Origin: Lachnospiraceae bacterium
GTDB lineage: Bacteria > Bacillota > Clostridia > Lachnospirales > Lachnospiraceae
Direction of reading: 5' to 3'
Length of the DNA: 45,024 bases
Assembly: GCA_017523785.1 (NCBI GenBank)
Contig: JAFWVX010000048.1
Coordinates: forward strand, 1 to 45,024
Below are positions 26,377 to 35,321 of the stretch, piece by piece; within the stretch, counting starts at the first letter, position 1; each line of letters begins with the position of its first letter. The notes under the pieces are model-generated. The model was not told the DNA's origin, ran no database searches, and saw nothing but the letters and a program-made list of their open reading frames with translations. A program made the position numbers and the translations under genes.

Positions 26377-27525
26377 CTATATTTCCCCCTCATGCTCTAT
26401 CAAATAATCTAAAAATCCAAATGTGGCATTATATACATTTAACTCGTTAATCTCTAGCACAAACACATCGGTCTTTTTTAGATGCTCTATCAAATCAAAC
26501 TTTTCATTTAGTTCGTCATAACTTTCAAAAGGAAAATGGTCTTTATATTTGTTATAAATTAAGTTTTTATTTTCTATGTGATAAACATCACCTTGGACAC
26601 TAAGTGTTGCCTGCGGAAATAAAAGTCCACCTAAGAAACTTCCACCCTGTATGGTGAAGTTTAAATTGTCATTGTCGTAATTTCTATAATCTAATATTGG
26701 TACATAAAACTGCTCATTTGGCTTATCGTATATATTTAAAACATTAAATAAATCTGCATCTGGATATACTGCCACATCCGATGGCGAAGCCTTCACAGTG
26801 ATGCTTGGAATTTTTATATCCAGAGTCCTTCTCATATGACTATGAAGTCCGAGTCCTATGAGGTTTGCCTTATATGTAGACCAGTGATGGCTACTATTAT
26901 AGAAGAGTGGCACTTCGCCGTCTACAATTCGAGCCTTATTACTATCTATATAATTTATGGTGTCAAAATAATTTAGATTAGTATTTTTTAATGCGATGAT
27001 GAGCTTGTCATATGGAAGCATTTCATCATAATTTGTTCCTTGATTTTCATAAAGCATTATAACATCATCAGCAAATGGCAGTGTTCCATTATAATATCTT
27101 GGCTTAGTTGGAGTTAAGATTATCAACAACTTCTTTTCTTTCTCTTTACAAATCTCATTGAACTTGTTTAATCTCTCAATCAAACTATCAATATCTGCAT
27201 TACTAACACCATGAAGTTTGTGATAATAATAATTTAAAGTCTCTGTTGAAAATAATGTGTCTCCAACTTTTGTGATACTGTTATTTGGTGAAATGTCAAA
27301 AAGTGAATAAAGTAATTGGTTTTTAGTTCTTACATGTATCGACCTGCCAGGAAAGTTTTGAATAATATAGTCATCTATTTTTTCAAAACTAAACTCTACC
27401 TTCTCTTCTGCACCTGACAAATTGTTTTCTATACCCAAAAACTTAGCAGCCCATGGATATGCAATAACTACTAGAAAGAAAAAAGTTAATAATACATTTT
27501 CAATTACTTTTTTTAATTTCATCAA
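26377..27525 (-). CDS. DHHW-family (AlgJ/AlgX-like) SGNH-type protein
   Basis: 382 residues: one N-terminal membrane helix (VLLTFFFLVVIAYPWAAKFLG), then an extracytoplasmic domain with the KTKNQLLY-type region and the SSHHWSTYKANLIG motif of the DHHW/AlgX family, which completes O-acetylation of glycans with an MBOAT partner. The frame opens with TTG 27525, next to the thyA stop; ATG 27522 (MKLKKVIEN) is the likelier start. No good RBS, so translation is probably coupled to thyA. An upstream GDS-type serine motif was not clearly found. Confidence 0.82.
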   Translation of the reverse strand: MMKLKKVIENVLLTFFFLVVIAYPWAAKFLGIENNLSGAEEKVEFSFEKIDDYIIQNFPGRSIHVRTKNQLLYSLFDISPNNSITKVGDTLFSTETLNYYYHKLHGVSNADIDSLIERLNKFNEICKEKEKKLLIILTPTKPRYYNGTLPFADDVIMLYENQGTNYDEMLPYDKLIIALKNTNLNYFDTINYIDSNKARIVDGEVPLFYNSSHHWSTYKANLIGLGLHSHMRRTLDIKIPSITVKASPSDVAVYPDADLFNVLNIYDKPNEQFYVPILDYRNYDNDNLNFTIQGGSFLGGLLFPQATLSVQGDVYHIENKNLIYNKYKDHFPFESYDELNEKFDLIEHLKKTDVFVLEINELNVYNATFGFLDYLIEHEGEI

Positions 27526-28374
27526 CTAAATTGCCACTGGTATATTTTTTATTTGCTCATTCTTTTGATAGTCTTCTATAATCAAATCATCTTTTACAAA
27601 ATCATAAAATCCTTTTTTCTCAGGATTGAGACTTACCTTTGGTGCTTGGAACTGAGGTCTCTTAAGCATTTCCTCAATTATAGGCACATGTCTATCATAG
27701 ATATGACAGTCAGAAACCATATGAATAAGTTCGCCTGGAATCATATCACACTCTCTTGCAAGCATCATTATGAGAAGTGCATACTGGCAGACATTCCAGT
27801 TATTTGCAACGAGCACATCACTTGAACGCTGATTTAAAAGTCCATTTAAAACAAGCTTGTCACTATTTTTATCTTTAGTGACATTGAATGTCATAGAGTA
27901 GGCACAAGGATATAAATTCATCTCATGCAAATCTTGGTGGACATAGATGTTTGTCATTATTCTTCTTGAGTAAGGATTATTTTTCAAATCAAATATTACT
28001 CTATCTACTTGGTCGAACTCTCCCTCTTTATATTTGAGTTTCACTCTAAGTTGATAGCCGTAAGCCTTTCCGATAGTATGGTCTTCGCCAGCCCACTCAT
28101 CCCAGATGTGAGAACCTAAATCTCTTATATCATTTGACTTCTTTTGCCAAATCCAAAGTATCTCATCAAAACAGCTCTTAAGTCCTGTAGGTCTAAGTGT
28201 GATAGCAGGGAACTCATCTCTCAAATCATAACGATTGCAGACACCAAACTTTTTGATAGTGTATGCAGGAGTTCCATCCTCCCAATGTGGTCTAACTTTT
28301 TCTCCCTTTGTGTCAGTTCCATTATCTAAAATGTCCCTGCACATTTTAACAAATAAGACATCTGCCTTACTCAT
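27526..28374 (-). CDS. thyA: Thymidylate synthase ThyA
   Basis: Folate-dependent conversion of dUMP to dTMP. 282 residues, slightly longer than the usual 264. Catalytic Cys in LYPCAYSMTF; dUMP-binding QRSSDVLVANNWN; C-terminal end HIYDRH-type nucleotide contact. The phosphate-binding Arg pair is in NPYSRRIMTN. It lies 24 bases after the lipoprotein gene and directly before the glycan acetylation pair, an odd neighbour explained only by operon packing. Confidence 0.95.
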   Translation of the reverse strand: MSKADVLFVKMCRDILDNGTDTKGEKVRPHWEDGTPAYTIKKFGVCNRYDLRDEFPAITLRPTGLKSCFDEILWIWQKKSNDIRDLGSHIWDEWAGEDHTIGKAYGYQLRVKLKYKEGEFDQVDRVIFDLKNNPYSRRIMTNIYVHQDLHEMNLYPCAYSMTFNVTKDKNSDKLVLNGLLNQRSSDVLVANNWNVCQYALLIMMLARECDMIPGELIHMVSDCHIYDRHVPIIEEMLKRPQFQAPKVSLNPEKKGFYDFVKDDLIIEDYQKNEQIKNIPVAI

Positions 28375-28398
28375 ATTATGCCCTCCATAATAATAGTA

Positions 28399-29430
28399 TT
28401 ATTTATAACTTATATCTGTGATAATTTTCTTGCCGTTCTTTTTAGAAAGTTTTACAAATATTTCTGTCGCACTTTCGCTGCCCAAATCATAAGTCACTTT
28501 CAACTTTCCATTTCCCTCATCATCAACCTGCAAGGTATCAAGCATTGACTCAGTTACATCTTGAGCATTTATAATCATGTCGGCACCTGCATCCATAGTC
28601 ATTTCATCAATCTTAGCAATTAAATCATTAGTCATATATTTATTTTTCAAATTCTCAAGTCTTTGTGGCATGTCATTTAAAACATCATCCTGTCTAATCT
28701 CATAAAAATATGCATTATAGAAATTATATAAAAACTCTGCATCACTTATATCATCAAGTAATATAACGGGCCAGCCATAGTCCTTTATACCAGAGAATTT
28801 TAACTTGTTTTCTTTTGCATACATCTTGGCATACTCAATTCTAAGTTTCTCTGACTCGTCATTTGTTGAGCCATATATTTTTTTAGCAAGTGACTCATCG
28901 CCACCACAGATTTTTACAAGGCTCTCCCAGTTTTTTGAACCATCCTCAGCAAATTCTTTACTTACAACTGTTATCTTTCCGTCCTCATCTTTCAAATGAT
29001 AGCAACCTGGATTTGAACTACCATTTTTTGTATTGAAGACAGTTCCATACATTTCATATCCGTAAATCCAAAAGTTTCCATAGAACTTAATATCATTCTT
29101 GTCATCTAAATCTTTCTTAACGATATATGGAGTTGGAATTTCAACTGCTCCTTGATTTCCAAACAAATCTTCTGACATAAGAACCATGTCATCAGTTATT
29201 GCTTTCATATAATCATCATCCTCTGTATATACAAATTTAACATCAGGATTAAATGCAAATTCTCTTTCAGTCATTCTATTAACTGACTTTTCAACTTCGT
29301 TTTTTGAATTGTCTGCTTTTGTAGTCTCTACAACCTTAGTATCCGAACTTGAGTCAGCGACATTTGAAGCATTCTTCGCACATGAAGTCATCATTCCTAA
29401 AACCAACAATACCAATAATAATTTTTTCAT
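28399..29430 (-). CDS. Lipoprotein of unknown function
   Basis: 343 residues. Lipobox MTSC at residues 15-18 after a hydrophobic stretch; then a Ser/Asp/Lys linker and an alpha/beta extracytoplasmic domain with no family I recognise. Acidic overall, with one long helix region (LRIEYAKMYAKENKLKF). First gene after the uraA terminator; its RBS comes from a palindromic repeat. It leads into thyA. Confidence 0.8.
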   Translation of the reverse strand: MKKLLLVLLVLGMMTSCAKNASNVADSSSDTKVVETTKADNSKNEVEKSVNRMTEREFAFNPDVKFVYTEDDDYMKAITDDMVLMSEDLFGNQGAVEIPTPYIVKKDLDDKNDIKFYGNFWIYGYEMYGTVFNTKNGSSNPGCYHLKDEDGKITVVSKEFAEDGSKNWESLVKICGGDESLAKKIYGSTNDESEKLRIEYAKMYAKENKLKFSGIKDYGWPVILLDDISDAEFLYNFYNAYFYEIRQDDVLNDMPQRLENLKNKYMTNDLIAKIDEMTMDAGADMIINAQDVTESMLDTLQVDDEGNGKLKVTYDLGSESATEIFVKLSKKNGKKIITDISYK

Positions 29431-29435
29431 AAAAA

Positions 29436-29541
29436 CTCCTTCGGGCTCGCAATGCTCGCCCCTACAGTTTACTTATCCCTACGAATTGGCTCGCATTACT
29501 ATCCCACACAAACTAGGGCCAACATAGTTCGCCCACGCCCC
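29436..29541 (-). repeat. Palindromic repeat copy E, one clean and three decayed units
   Basis: 29436-29465 is the clean RBS-bearing unit. Further units at 29466-29482, 29483-29509 and 29510-29541 keep the GTAGGG/GTGGG start and GCCC-like end but have lost arm pairing, showing decay of older copies. Confidence 0.65.
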
Positions 29542-29544
29542 ACT

Positions 29545-29550
29545 ATTATA
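29545..29550 (-). promoter_or_regulatory. -10 box of the lipoprotein-thyA operon
   Basis: TATAAT directly upstream of the decayed repeats and just after the uraA terminator. The -35 position is only a T run from that terminator, so the promoter is weak or needs help. Confidence 0.4.
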
Positions 29551-29566
29551 GCATAATTATAAGAAT

Positions 29567-29594
29567 AAAAAAAGAGCGAGCCGAAAGCCCGCTC
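29567..29594 (-). terminator. Terminator after uraA
   Basis: GAGCGGGC and GCTCGCTC arms (one G-T pair) around TTTCG, then seven T residues; 18 bases past the uraA stop codon. Confidence 0.85.
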
Positions 29595-29611
29595 AAATAT
29601 ATATGCCTTAA

Positions 29612-31030
29612 TTAGTCTTGAAACTCGTAGTCTTTTCCTGGAAGAACAGCATTTAAAACGATACCAAATACAGCCGCACAAGCAAGTCCTGAGAATGATA
29701 AGCCAGTATTTTGACTAAGTCTAAACACGATTGGGAAGTAGTTGAATGCAAGACCTGAAACAAGAATGATTGCTGCAACGAGTACATTTCTCGCCTTTGA
29801 AAAATCTACTCTATTTTCAACTAAGTTTCTAAGTCCAACAGCAGAAATCATACCATAAACTATAAATGATATTCCGCCGATTACTTCATTTGGAATTGTG
29901 CTGATGAAATTATCAACAACTGGGAATACTGAAAGTGCTATTGCAACTAAAGCTGCAATTCTTAAAACAAATGGGTCATAAACACCAGTAAGTGCTACAA
30001 CACCAGTATTCTCTGAGTAAGTTGTGTTAGCTGGTCCACCAATTAATCCTGCAAGTGATGTTCCTATACCATCGCCTATAAGAGTTCTTGAGAGTCCTGG
30101 GTCCTTGATGAAATTCTTTCCACAAGTTGCTCCAATAGCAGCAACATCACCAATATGTTCTATCATTGCAGCAAGAGCAACAACTACGAAAGTAATAATT
30201 GCACTTGGTTCAAACTTTGGCAGATGGAATGGTGGCAGTGCAAAAAATGCATTTCCAACATTCAGTGCCCCTGGAACTTCTGATGCATTATGAACTAAAA
30301 GATTTTTAAACTCAATCGGTGGCGCCATATGGAGAACATTTCCCCAAATAATTGCGAAGACATATCCGACTATTATTCCGATAAGGATAGGAAGAATTTT
30401 CATCATTCCCTTTCCCCATATGCTACAAATCATAACTGCCAAAATTGTAACTATAGCAATCACAAATGCATATGGTGTTGCAGTTCCTACAGGGAATCCA
30501 TTTGAAACTACTGGTATTTGATTGAGATAGTTTCCTTCCTCAAGAGTCTTTCCCCAGATGAACTGAACTGAATTACTAATAACATTATTTAATGCTGAAT
30601 AAGCAAGATTAACTCCGATAAGAATAATTATTGGTCCTGTAACTACTGGTGGGAATAAAGTCATCACTCTCTTTACTCCAAATACATAAATCAGTACTGC
30701 GAGGATTACATAAATTCCACCCGCACATACTATACCACCTGTAGCATATGGAAGAAGTTCTGGATTACCATTTGCGACTGAAGCGAATGCTCCAAGGAAT
30801 GCGAAAGACGAACCAAGGAAAATAGGTACCTTACCTTTCGTTACAAAATGGAACCATAGAGTTGCCACACCTGCACAGAAAAGTGTAACTGAAACTGAAA
30901 GTCCTGTAAGAAGTGGAACTAAAACTGTAGCTCCGAACATAGCAAATACGTGTTGGAGACCTAGTAGAACAGTTGGCCCCATACCTAGTTGTTTCCTTGC
31001 ATCATAGATGCCAATTTGAGTTGCTGCCAT
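29612..31030 (-). CDS. uraA: Uracil/xanthine permease, NCS2 family
   Basis: Proton-coupled nucleobase importer with 14 helices, 472 residues. UraA-like features: N-terminal QLGMGPTVLLGLQHVFAMFG, the substrate-site glutamates in AMIEHIGDVAAIG and TTYSENTGVVALTGV, and GMISAVGLRNLVENRVDF. RBS GAGGGAGGG is strong. No PyrR-type attenuator seen in the leader, only a small hairpin (arms AAGCG/CGCTT). Monocistronic, ending at its own terminator. Confidence 0.93.
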   Translation of the reverse strand: MAATQIGIYDARKQLGMGPTVLLGLQHVFAMFGATVLVPLLTGLSVSVTLFCAGVATLWFHFVTKGKVPIFLGSSFAFLGAFASVANGNPELLPYATGGIVCAGGIYVILAVLIYVFGVKRVMTLFPPVVTGPIIILIGVNLAYSALNNVISNSVQFIWGKTLEEGNYLNQIPVVSNGFPVGTATPYAFVIAIVTILAVMICSIWGKGMMKILPILIGIIVGYVFAIIWGNVLHMAPPIEFKNLLVHNASEVPGALNVGNAFFALPPFHLPKFEPSAIITFVVVALAAMIEHIGDVAAIGATCGKNFIKDPGLSRTLIGDGIGTSLAGLIGGPANTTYSENTGVVALTGVYDPFVLRIAALVAIALSVFPVVDNFISTIPNEVIGGISFIVYGMISAVGLRNLVENRVDFSKARNVLVAAIILVSGLAFNYFPIVFRLSQNTGLSFSGLACAAVFGIVLNAVLPGKDYEFQD

Positions 31031-31091
31031 AAACCCTCCCTCTCGTTTTTAAGCGTCGACCGCTTTATTTTTTATCGCAACATCTATATAT

Positions 31092-31120
31092 ATTATACTA
31101 CATAAGCACTATAAAATAAA
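31092..31120 (-). promoter_or_regulatory. Possible uraA promoter
   Basis: TATAAT at 31097-31092 with a weak TTTATT 17 bases before it. Confidence 0.4.
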
Positions 31121-31149
31121 TAATGAAATTTTATGTGAGTTTTAACTAT

Positions 31150-32346
31150 TTATCTATTTCCAAAGAATAAGAGTAACATTCCTGCTGCAACTGCTGAACC
31201 AATAACACCTGCGACATTTGGTCCCATCGCGTGCATGAGTAAGAAGTTTGTTGGATTATATTTAACACCTTCTTTTTGTACAACTCTTGCTGCCATAGGA
31301 ACTGCCGAAACTCCTGCTGCACCAATCATCGGATTTATCTTACCCTTAGTAAAGAAGCACATTATCTTTCCTATGATAACGCCTGCTGCAGTACCAATTG
31401 AAAATGCTATGAGTCCAAGTACTATAATCTTTATAGTGTCAGGTGTGAGGAAATGGTCAGCCGATGCCTTAGCACCTACAGTCACTCCGAGGAAAATAGA
31501 AACTATATACATAAGTGCATCTTGAATAGCCTTTACAAGAAGTGGAACTCTTCCTGACTCTTTTAATAGGTTACCAAGCATAAGCATACCAATAAGTGAT
31601 GTCGCATCTGGAAGTAGTAAACAAGTAAATATAGTAACAACTATAGGGAAGATAATTTTCTCAGTTTGAGAGACCTCTCTAAGTTGTTCCATTTTAATTA
31701 CTCTCTCCTTTTCAGTAGTCAAGAGTTTAATTATTGGTGGCTGAATCATTGGCACAAGTGCCATATATGAATATGCTGCAACGGCTATAGAACCTAAGAG
31801 TTGTGGTGCAAGTTTAGATGTAAGATAGAGTGCTGTCGGTCCGTCTGCTCCACCGATGATTCCTATAGATGCTGCCTCTGGTCCTGTAAAACCTAAAAAT
31901 ATCGCTCCTATAAATGTGAAGAATATGCCAAACTGTGCTGCAGCTCCAAGAAGTAAAGACCTTGGGTTAGCAATAAGTGGTCCAAAGTCTGTGCCTGCAC
32001 CTATACATAAGAAAATAAGTGGGGGATAGATGCCGAGGTCGATTCCTTGGAAAAGATAGTAAAGAAGCCCTCCCTTTACATCTCCAAGCGGACCATTCAT
32101 AAGCCCTGCAATCGGAATATTTACAAGTAACATTCCAAATGCAATTGATATAAGTAAATATGGCTCGTATTCTTTTGCTATGGCAAGATAAAGCAAGACA
32201 CATGCAATAAATATCATTATTACATTTCCAAATGGCAAGAGCACACCCTCTTTAAATATTGGGTTAAAGAAGTCATAAAATCCCGTCCCCTGCCAGAAGG
32301 TTACCAAGGTATCTATTATATTATTTGCCAAAAAAAGTCCTTGCAT
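31150..32346 (-). CDS. mmdB: Sodium-pumping decarboxylase beta subunit
   Basis: Membrane subunit that couples decarboxylation of carboxybiotin to Na+ export; 398 residues, about nine helices. Family motifs: [34 protein letters not shown] (two parts), and [18 protein letters not shown]. The same subunit serves oxaloacetate, methylmalonyl-CoA and glutaconyl-CoA decarboxylases; the alpha subunit upstream points to the methylmalonyl-CoA type. Start MQGLFLANN with AAGGAG. Last gene of the mmd operon. Confidence 0.94.
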   Translation of the reverse strand: MQGLFLANNIIDTLVTFWQGTGFYDFFNPIFKEGVLLPFGNVIMIFIACVLLYLAIAKEYEPYLLISIAFGMLLVNIPIAGLMNGPLGDVKGGLLYYLFQGIDLGIYPPLIFLCIGAGTDFGPLIANPRSLLLGAAAQFGIFFTFIGAIFLGFTGPEAASIGIIGGADGPTALYLTSKLAPQLLGSIAVAAYSYMALVPMIQPPIIKLLTTEKERVIKMEQLREVSQTEKIIFPIVVTIFTCLLLPDATSLIGMLMLGNLLKESGRVPLLVKAIQDALMYIVSIFLGVTVGAKASADHFLTPDTIKIIVLGLIAFSIGTAAGVIIGKIMCFFTKGKINPMIGAAGVSAVPMAARVVQKEGVKYNPTNFLLMHAMGPNVAGVIGSAVAAGMLLLFFGNR

Positions 32347-32379
32347 ATTAACTCCTTCTATAATAATCGTGTGAGTTTT

Positions 32380-32766
32380 TTAGCCAATGTCAAGCAACAC
32401 ATCACCAGCTGCAACCTTTGCTCCTGCTGATACATGAATTGCCTTAACTGTTCCTGAAGCATTTGCTGGTATGTCATTTTCCATCTTCATTGCTTCTATG
32501 ACAGCAACTACATCTCCAGAGTTAACACTGTCGCCTACTTTAACTTTGATAGTTTGAACTGTTCCTTGAAGTGGTGCCACAACTGAACTTGCTCCAGCTG
32601 ATGGCTTTGGTCCTGATGATGCTGCAGGTGCTGGCGCTGCCTTTGGTGCAGGTGCGGGTGTAGACACTAGTGCTGCTACAGGTGTAGCTGATACTATAGA
32701 ACCACCTACTTCCTCTACTTCAACTTCGTGCATTACTCCGTCAACTTTTATATTAAACTTTTTCAT
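32380..32766 (-). CDS. mmdC: Biotin carboxyl carrier (gamma) subunit
   Basis: Carries CO2 on biotin between the carboxyltransferase and the membrane pump. 128 residues from ATG 32766 (MKKFNIKVDG): an N-terminal strand segment, a Pro/Ala linker (about 40-60) and a C-terminal biotinyl domain with the modification Lys in EAMKMEND. A further ATG at 32772 is only two bases from AGGGGG, so the inner one is preferred. Six to twelve bases after the delta gene. Confidence 0.95.
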   Translation of the reverse strand: MKKFNIKVDGVMHEVEVEEVGGSIVSATPVAALVSTPAPAPKAAPAPAASSGPKPSAGASSVVAPLQGTVQTIKVKVGDSVNSGDVVAVIEAMKMENDIPANASGTVKAIHVSAGAKVAAGDVLLDIG

Positions 32767-32778
32767 CTTCATATCCCC

Positions 32779-33147
32779 CTATTTATTAATTTGTGCGAGT
32801 AGTCCTCGTTCTGACCATGTTGTTCCTTTTTGAGGCACTCGTCTAATTTTAGTTATTCTTATATTATCAACTGTAGTTCCTAAGTATGCTGCTATCGCTG
32901 CCGCTATTACAACTACCGTATCATCACTTTTCTTATTTGTCGCTGGTTCAGAAACAGTAGTATTGCTTGCTTCGACTTTAACTTTTTTCGCTTTAACATT
33001 TCCATTAAGGAAAAATGCTGTTATGTCTATCAAGTATGAAATGATTAGGAGAACCAAGAACACTACAGCCATTGCGAATAATGAAATGAATAACGCCTGA
33101 CCAATTTCTACTTTATCACCATACATCGCTAAATAAAGCCCTTGCAT
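32779..33147 (-). CDS. mmdD: Decarboxylase delta (OadG-like) subunit
   Basis: 122 residues with one N-terminal membrane helix (ALFISLFAMAVVFLVLLIISYL) read as two parts, a charged linker and a C-terminal AAIAAYLGT...VPQKGTTWSERG tail typical of the small subunit that holds the complex together. Between mmdA (15-base gap) and the biotin subunit. Confidence 0.85.
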   Translation of the reverse strand: MQGLYLAMYGDKVEIGQALFISLFAMAVVFLVLLIISYLIDITAFFLNGNVKAKKVKVEASNTTVSEPATNKKSDDTVVVIAAAIAAYLGTTVDNIRITKIRRVPQKGTTWSERGLLAQINK

Positions 33148-33162
33148 ATGCTTCTCCTTTCA

Positions 33163-34707
33163 TTACAATGGAATATTTCCATGCTTTTTATTTGCCTTGT
33201 GAACAACCTTTGTTTCAAGTGTGTCAAATGCTGCAATTAACATCTTTCTTGTAGTAGCTGGTTCTATAATATCATCCACATAGCCACGACTTGCAGCGAC
33301 ATATGGATTCATAACCATGTTTTCATATTCTGCAATTTTCTTTACTCTCTCATCTTGAGGATTCTCTGCATCTTTAATTTCTTTTGCATAAACAATATTC
33401 ACAGCACCTTCAGAACTCATAACTGCAATTTCAGCCTCTGGCCATGCGTAGACTAAATCAGCACCTAAATATTTAGAACCCATACTTACATATGCTCCAC
33501 CATAAGCCTTATTAGTTATGACAGTAACCATAGGAACTGATGCCTCTGAATATGCAAATGCAATCTTTGCAGCATGTCGAATAATTCCGCCATACTCTTG
33601 CTCTTTACTTGGTGAAAATCCTTTCGCATCTACAAGAGTGAGTATCGGAATGTTGAAGCAGTCGCAAGTTCTTATAAATCTAGCTGCTTTATCAGATGCA
33701 TTTATATCTAGGTTTGCATCCATACACATCGGTTGACTTGCTACTATACCAACCGACTTTCCACCGAGACGAACGAAACCTGTTAAAATATTTTTTGCAT
33801 ACTCTGCTTGTGTTTCAAAAAATTCGTTATTGTCTGCGATTGCTCTTACGACTTCTTTCATGTCGTAAGTCTCATTTGGATTTTCTGGAACTATCTCATT
33901 TAACTCTGGACTCAATCTATTTAAATCATCATTACATGCAAATTCCTCTGCCTTCTCCATATTATTTTGTGGCAGATAAGAAAGTAAAGTTTTGATTTGC
34001 TCTATGCAAGCATCTTCATTTGCAGCATGGAAATGTGCAACTCCTGAAATTGAATTATGAGCCATTGCACCACCAAGTTCCTCGGCTGATATGTTTTCAC
34101 CTGAAACTGTAGATATAACTTGAGGTCCTGTGACAAACATTTGAGAAGTGCTTTCTACCATAAAAATAAAGTCAGTGATTGCAGGTCCATAAGTAGCAAC
34201 ACCTGCACAAGGTCCCATAATGACTGAAATTTGAGGAATAACGCCTGACGCTAAAGTATTATTATAGAAGATTTTTCCAAAACCCGTGAGTGCATCTAGA
34301 CCTTCTTGAATTCGAGCACCACCTGAGTCACTTATACAAATCATCGGAGCACCAACCTTCATCGCTGCCTCTTGGCATTTTATAATTTTATCTGCATGCA
34401 TTTCTCCAAGTGAGCCACCTATTACAGTGAAGTCTTGAGATGATGCGTATACAAGTCTACCATTGATCTGTCCGTAACCAGTTACAACACCTTCAGCAGG
34501 ACTCTCTTTCTTGTCCATTCCAAAATTAACACATCTATGTTTTACAAAAAGTCCTATCTCAACAAAAGTACCAGCGTCAAAAAGTTTTTCCAACCTCTCT
34601 CTCGCTGTCATCTTGCCCTGAGAATGTTGTTTCTCAATAGCAGCATCGCCTCCGCCTTTACGAAGTTTAGCCTTGAGTTCATTCAATTCAGTTAACTTCC
34701 TAGACAT
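33163..34707 (-). CDS. mmdA: Methylmalonyl-CoA-type carboxyltransferase, alpha subunit
   Basis: 514-residue crotonase-fold carboxyltransferase (two halves) that moves CO2 from an acyl-CoA to biotin. Motifs: GKMTARERLEKLFDAGTF at the N-terminus, SDSGGARIQEG and MGPCAGVATYGPA in the first half, DAKGFSPSKEQEYGGIIRH and AYGGAYVSM in the second. Could be methylmalonyl-CoA or propionyl-CoA specific; the gene order alpha-delta-gamma-beta matches Mmd of Veillonella. Energy from decarboxylation of succinate-derived methylmalonyl-CoA is stored as a sodium gradient. Confidence 0.92.
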   Translation of the reverse strand: MSRKLTELNELKAKLRKGGGDAAIEKQHSQGKMTARERLEKLFDAGTFVEIGLFVKHRCVNFGMDKKESPAEGVVTGYGQINGRLVYASSQDFTVIGGSLGEMHADKIIKCQEAAMKVGAPMICISDSGGARIQEGLDALTGFGKIFYNNTLASGVIPQISVIMGPCAGVATYGPAITDFIFMVESTSQMFVTGPQVISTVSGENISAEELGGAMAHNSISGVAHFHAANEDACIEQIKTLLSYLPQNNMEKAEEFACNDDLNRLSPELNEIVPENPNETYDMKEVVRAIADNNEFFETQAEYAKNILTGFVRLGGKSVGIVASQPMCMDANLDINASDKAARFIRTCDCFNIPILTLVDAKGFSPSKEQEYGGIIRHAAKIAFAYSEASVPMVTVITNKAYGGAYVSMGSKYLGADLVYAWPEAEIAVMSSEGAVNIVYAKEIKDAENPQDERVKKIAEYENMVMNPYVAASRGYVDDIIEPATTRKMLIAAFDTLETKVVHKANKKHGNIPL

Positions 34708-34724
34708 TATATTCCTCCCACGAA

Positions 34725-34994
34725 TTACTTTATTATACTAGTAACTTCATCAAATGGCTTTCTTAAACTTGCAGATGTGGCATTTATGCCAGCATTTAAA
34801 ATGTTTGTAATGTCAGTGTCAGGGATTGCATCCTCTGTAAAATACTGTGCAGTCTTGCCAGTGATTAGCAACTCTTTATTAGTTGCAGAACTTGCTTGAC
34901 TTGAGCAGGCAAATGCAACTGCCATACATTCAAGTACCAAAATTACTGATATAGCCTTTCTAAAATTGATTGTTTCTTTTAATATTTTTCTCAT
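34725..34994 (-). CDS. Small lipoprotein, possibly a truncated nitroreductase
   Basis: 89 residues from ATG 34994 (MRKILKE). Hydrophobic segment ending AFAC looks like a lipobox, then SSQASSATNK, then a segment (DTDITNILNAGINATSASLRKPF) that resembles the start of nitroreductase-family proteins and stops abruptly. Either a short native lipoprotein or the head of a deleted FMN protein. It is 17 bases before mmdA in the same transcript. Start chosen because the frame to 35066 runs through a terminator. Confidence 0.55.
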   Translation of the reverse strand: MRKILKETINFRKAISVILVLECMAVAFACSSQASSATNKELLITGKTAQYFTEDAIPDTDITNILNAGINATSASLRKPFDEVTSIIK

Positions 34995-35010
34995 ATTTGA
35001 CCTATTCTTT

Positions 35011-35037
35011 AAAAAAAACTCCGAGATAAACTCGGAG
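35011..35037 (-). terminator. Terminator/attenuator ahead of the mmd operon
   Basis: Arms CTCCGAG and CTCGGAG around TTTAT, followed by eight T residues; only 16 bases then remain before the lipoprotein start codon, too few for a promoter. mmd expression therefore depends on readthrough of this site. Confidence 0.85.
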
Positions 35038-35069
35038 CATAAATTTTGTAGCTTATAATAACGCAATAA

Positions 35070-35240
35070 TTAGAATCCTTTCATATAGCATCCAAGAGCA
35101 AGAATAACTGAAGAAGCAACAACTACCCAATATTGATATGCACTTACAAATGGAATTGCTACAAAGTGTGCTACAACACCTACGATAAGTAAAACTACTG
35201 CTAAGCAAAATGTAAATTTCTTTGGTGCGCTTAATTTCAT
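35070..35240 (-). CDS. 56-residue membrane protein upstream of the mmd operon
   Basis: Short gene with strong RBS (AGGAGG, 10 bases before the ATG). MKLSAPKKFTF, then two hydrophobic helices (about 11-31 and 37-52) and the end CYMKGF. I believe similar small proteins exist in clostridia but know no function. It has its own promoter (35270-35299) and is followed by the attenuator-like terminator, so it could be a leader gene for mmdADCB. Confidence 0.75.
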   Translation of the reverse strand: MKLSAPKKFTFCLAVVLLIVGVVAHFVAIPFVSAYQYWVVVASSVILALGCYMKGF

Positions 35241-35269
35241 AGATTTACGCCTCCTATTGATTTTTCTAT

Positions 35270-35299
35270 ATTATAACATAAAAATGGGCATTTTTTCAA
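35270..35299 (-). promoter_or_regulatory. Promoter of the 56-residue gene (and mmd operon)
   Basis: TTGAAA (35299-35294), 18-base spacer, TATAAT (35275-35270). Confidence 0.7.
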
Positions 35300-35321
35300 C
35301 TAAAAATAATATTTAAATCTA

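Noticed and set aside
29499-29681. Minus-strand ORF of 60 codons at the uraA terminator
   Set aside because: Composed of uraA's end in another frame, the terminator and decayed palindromic repeats.
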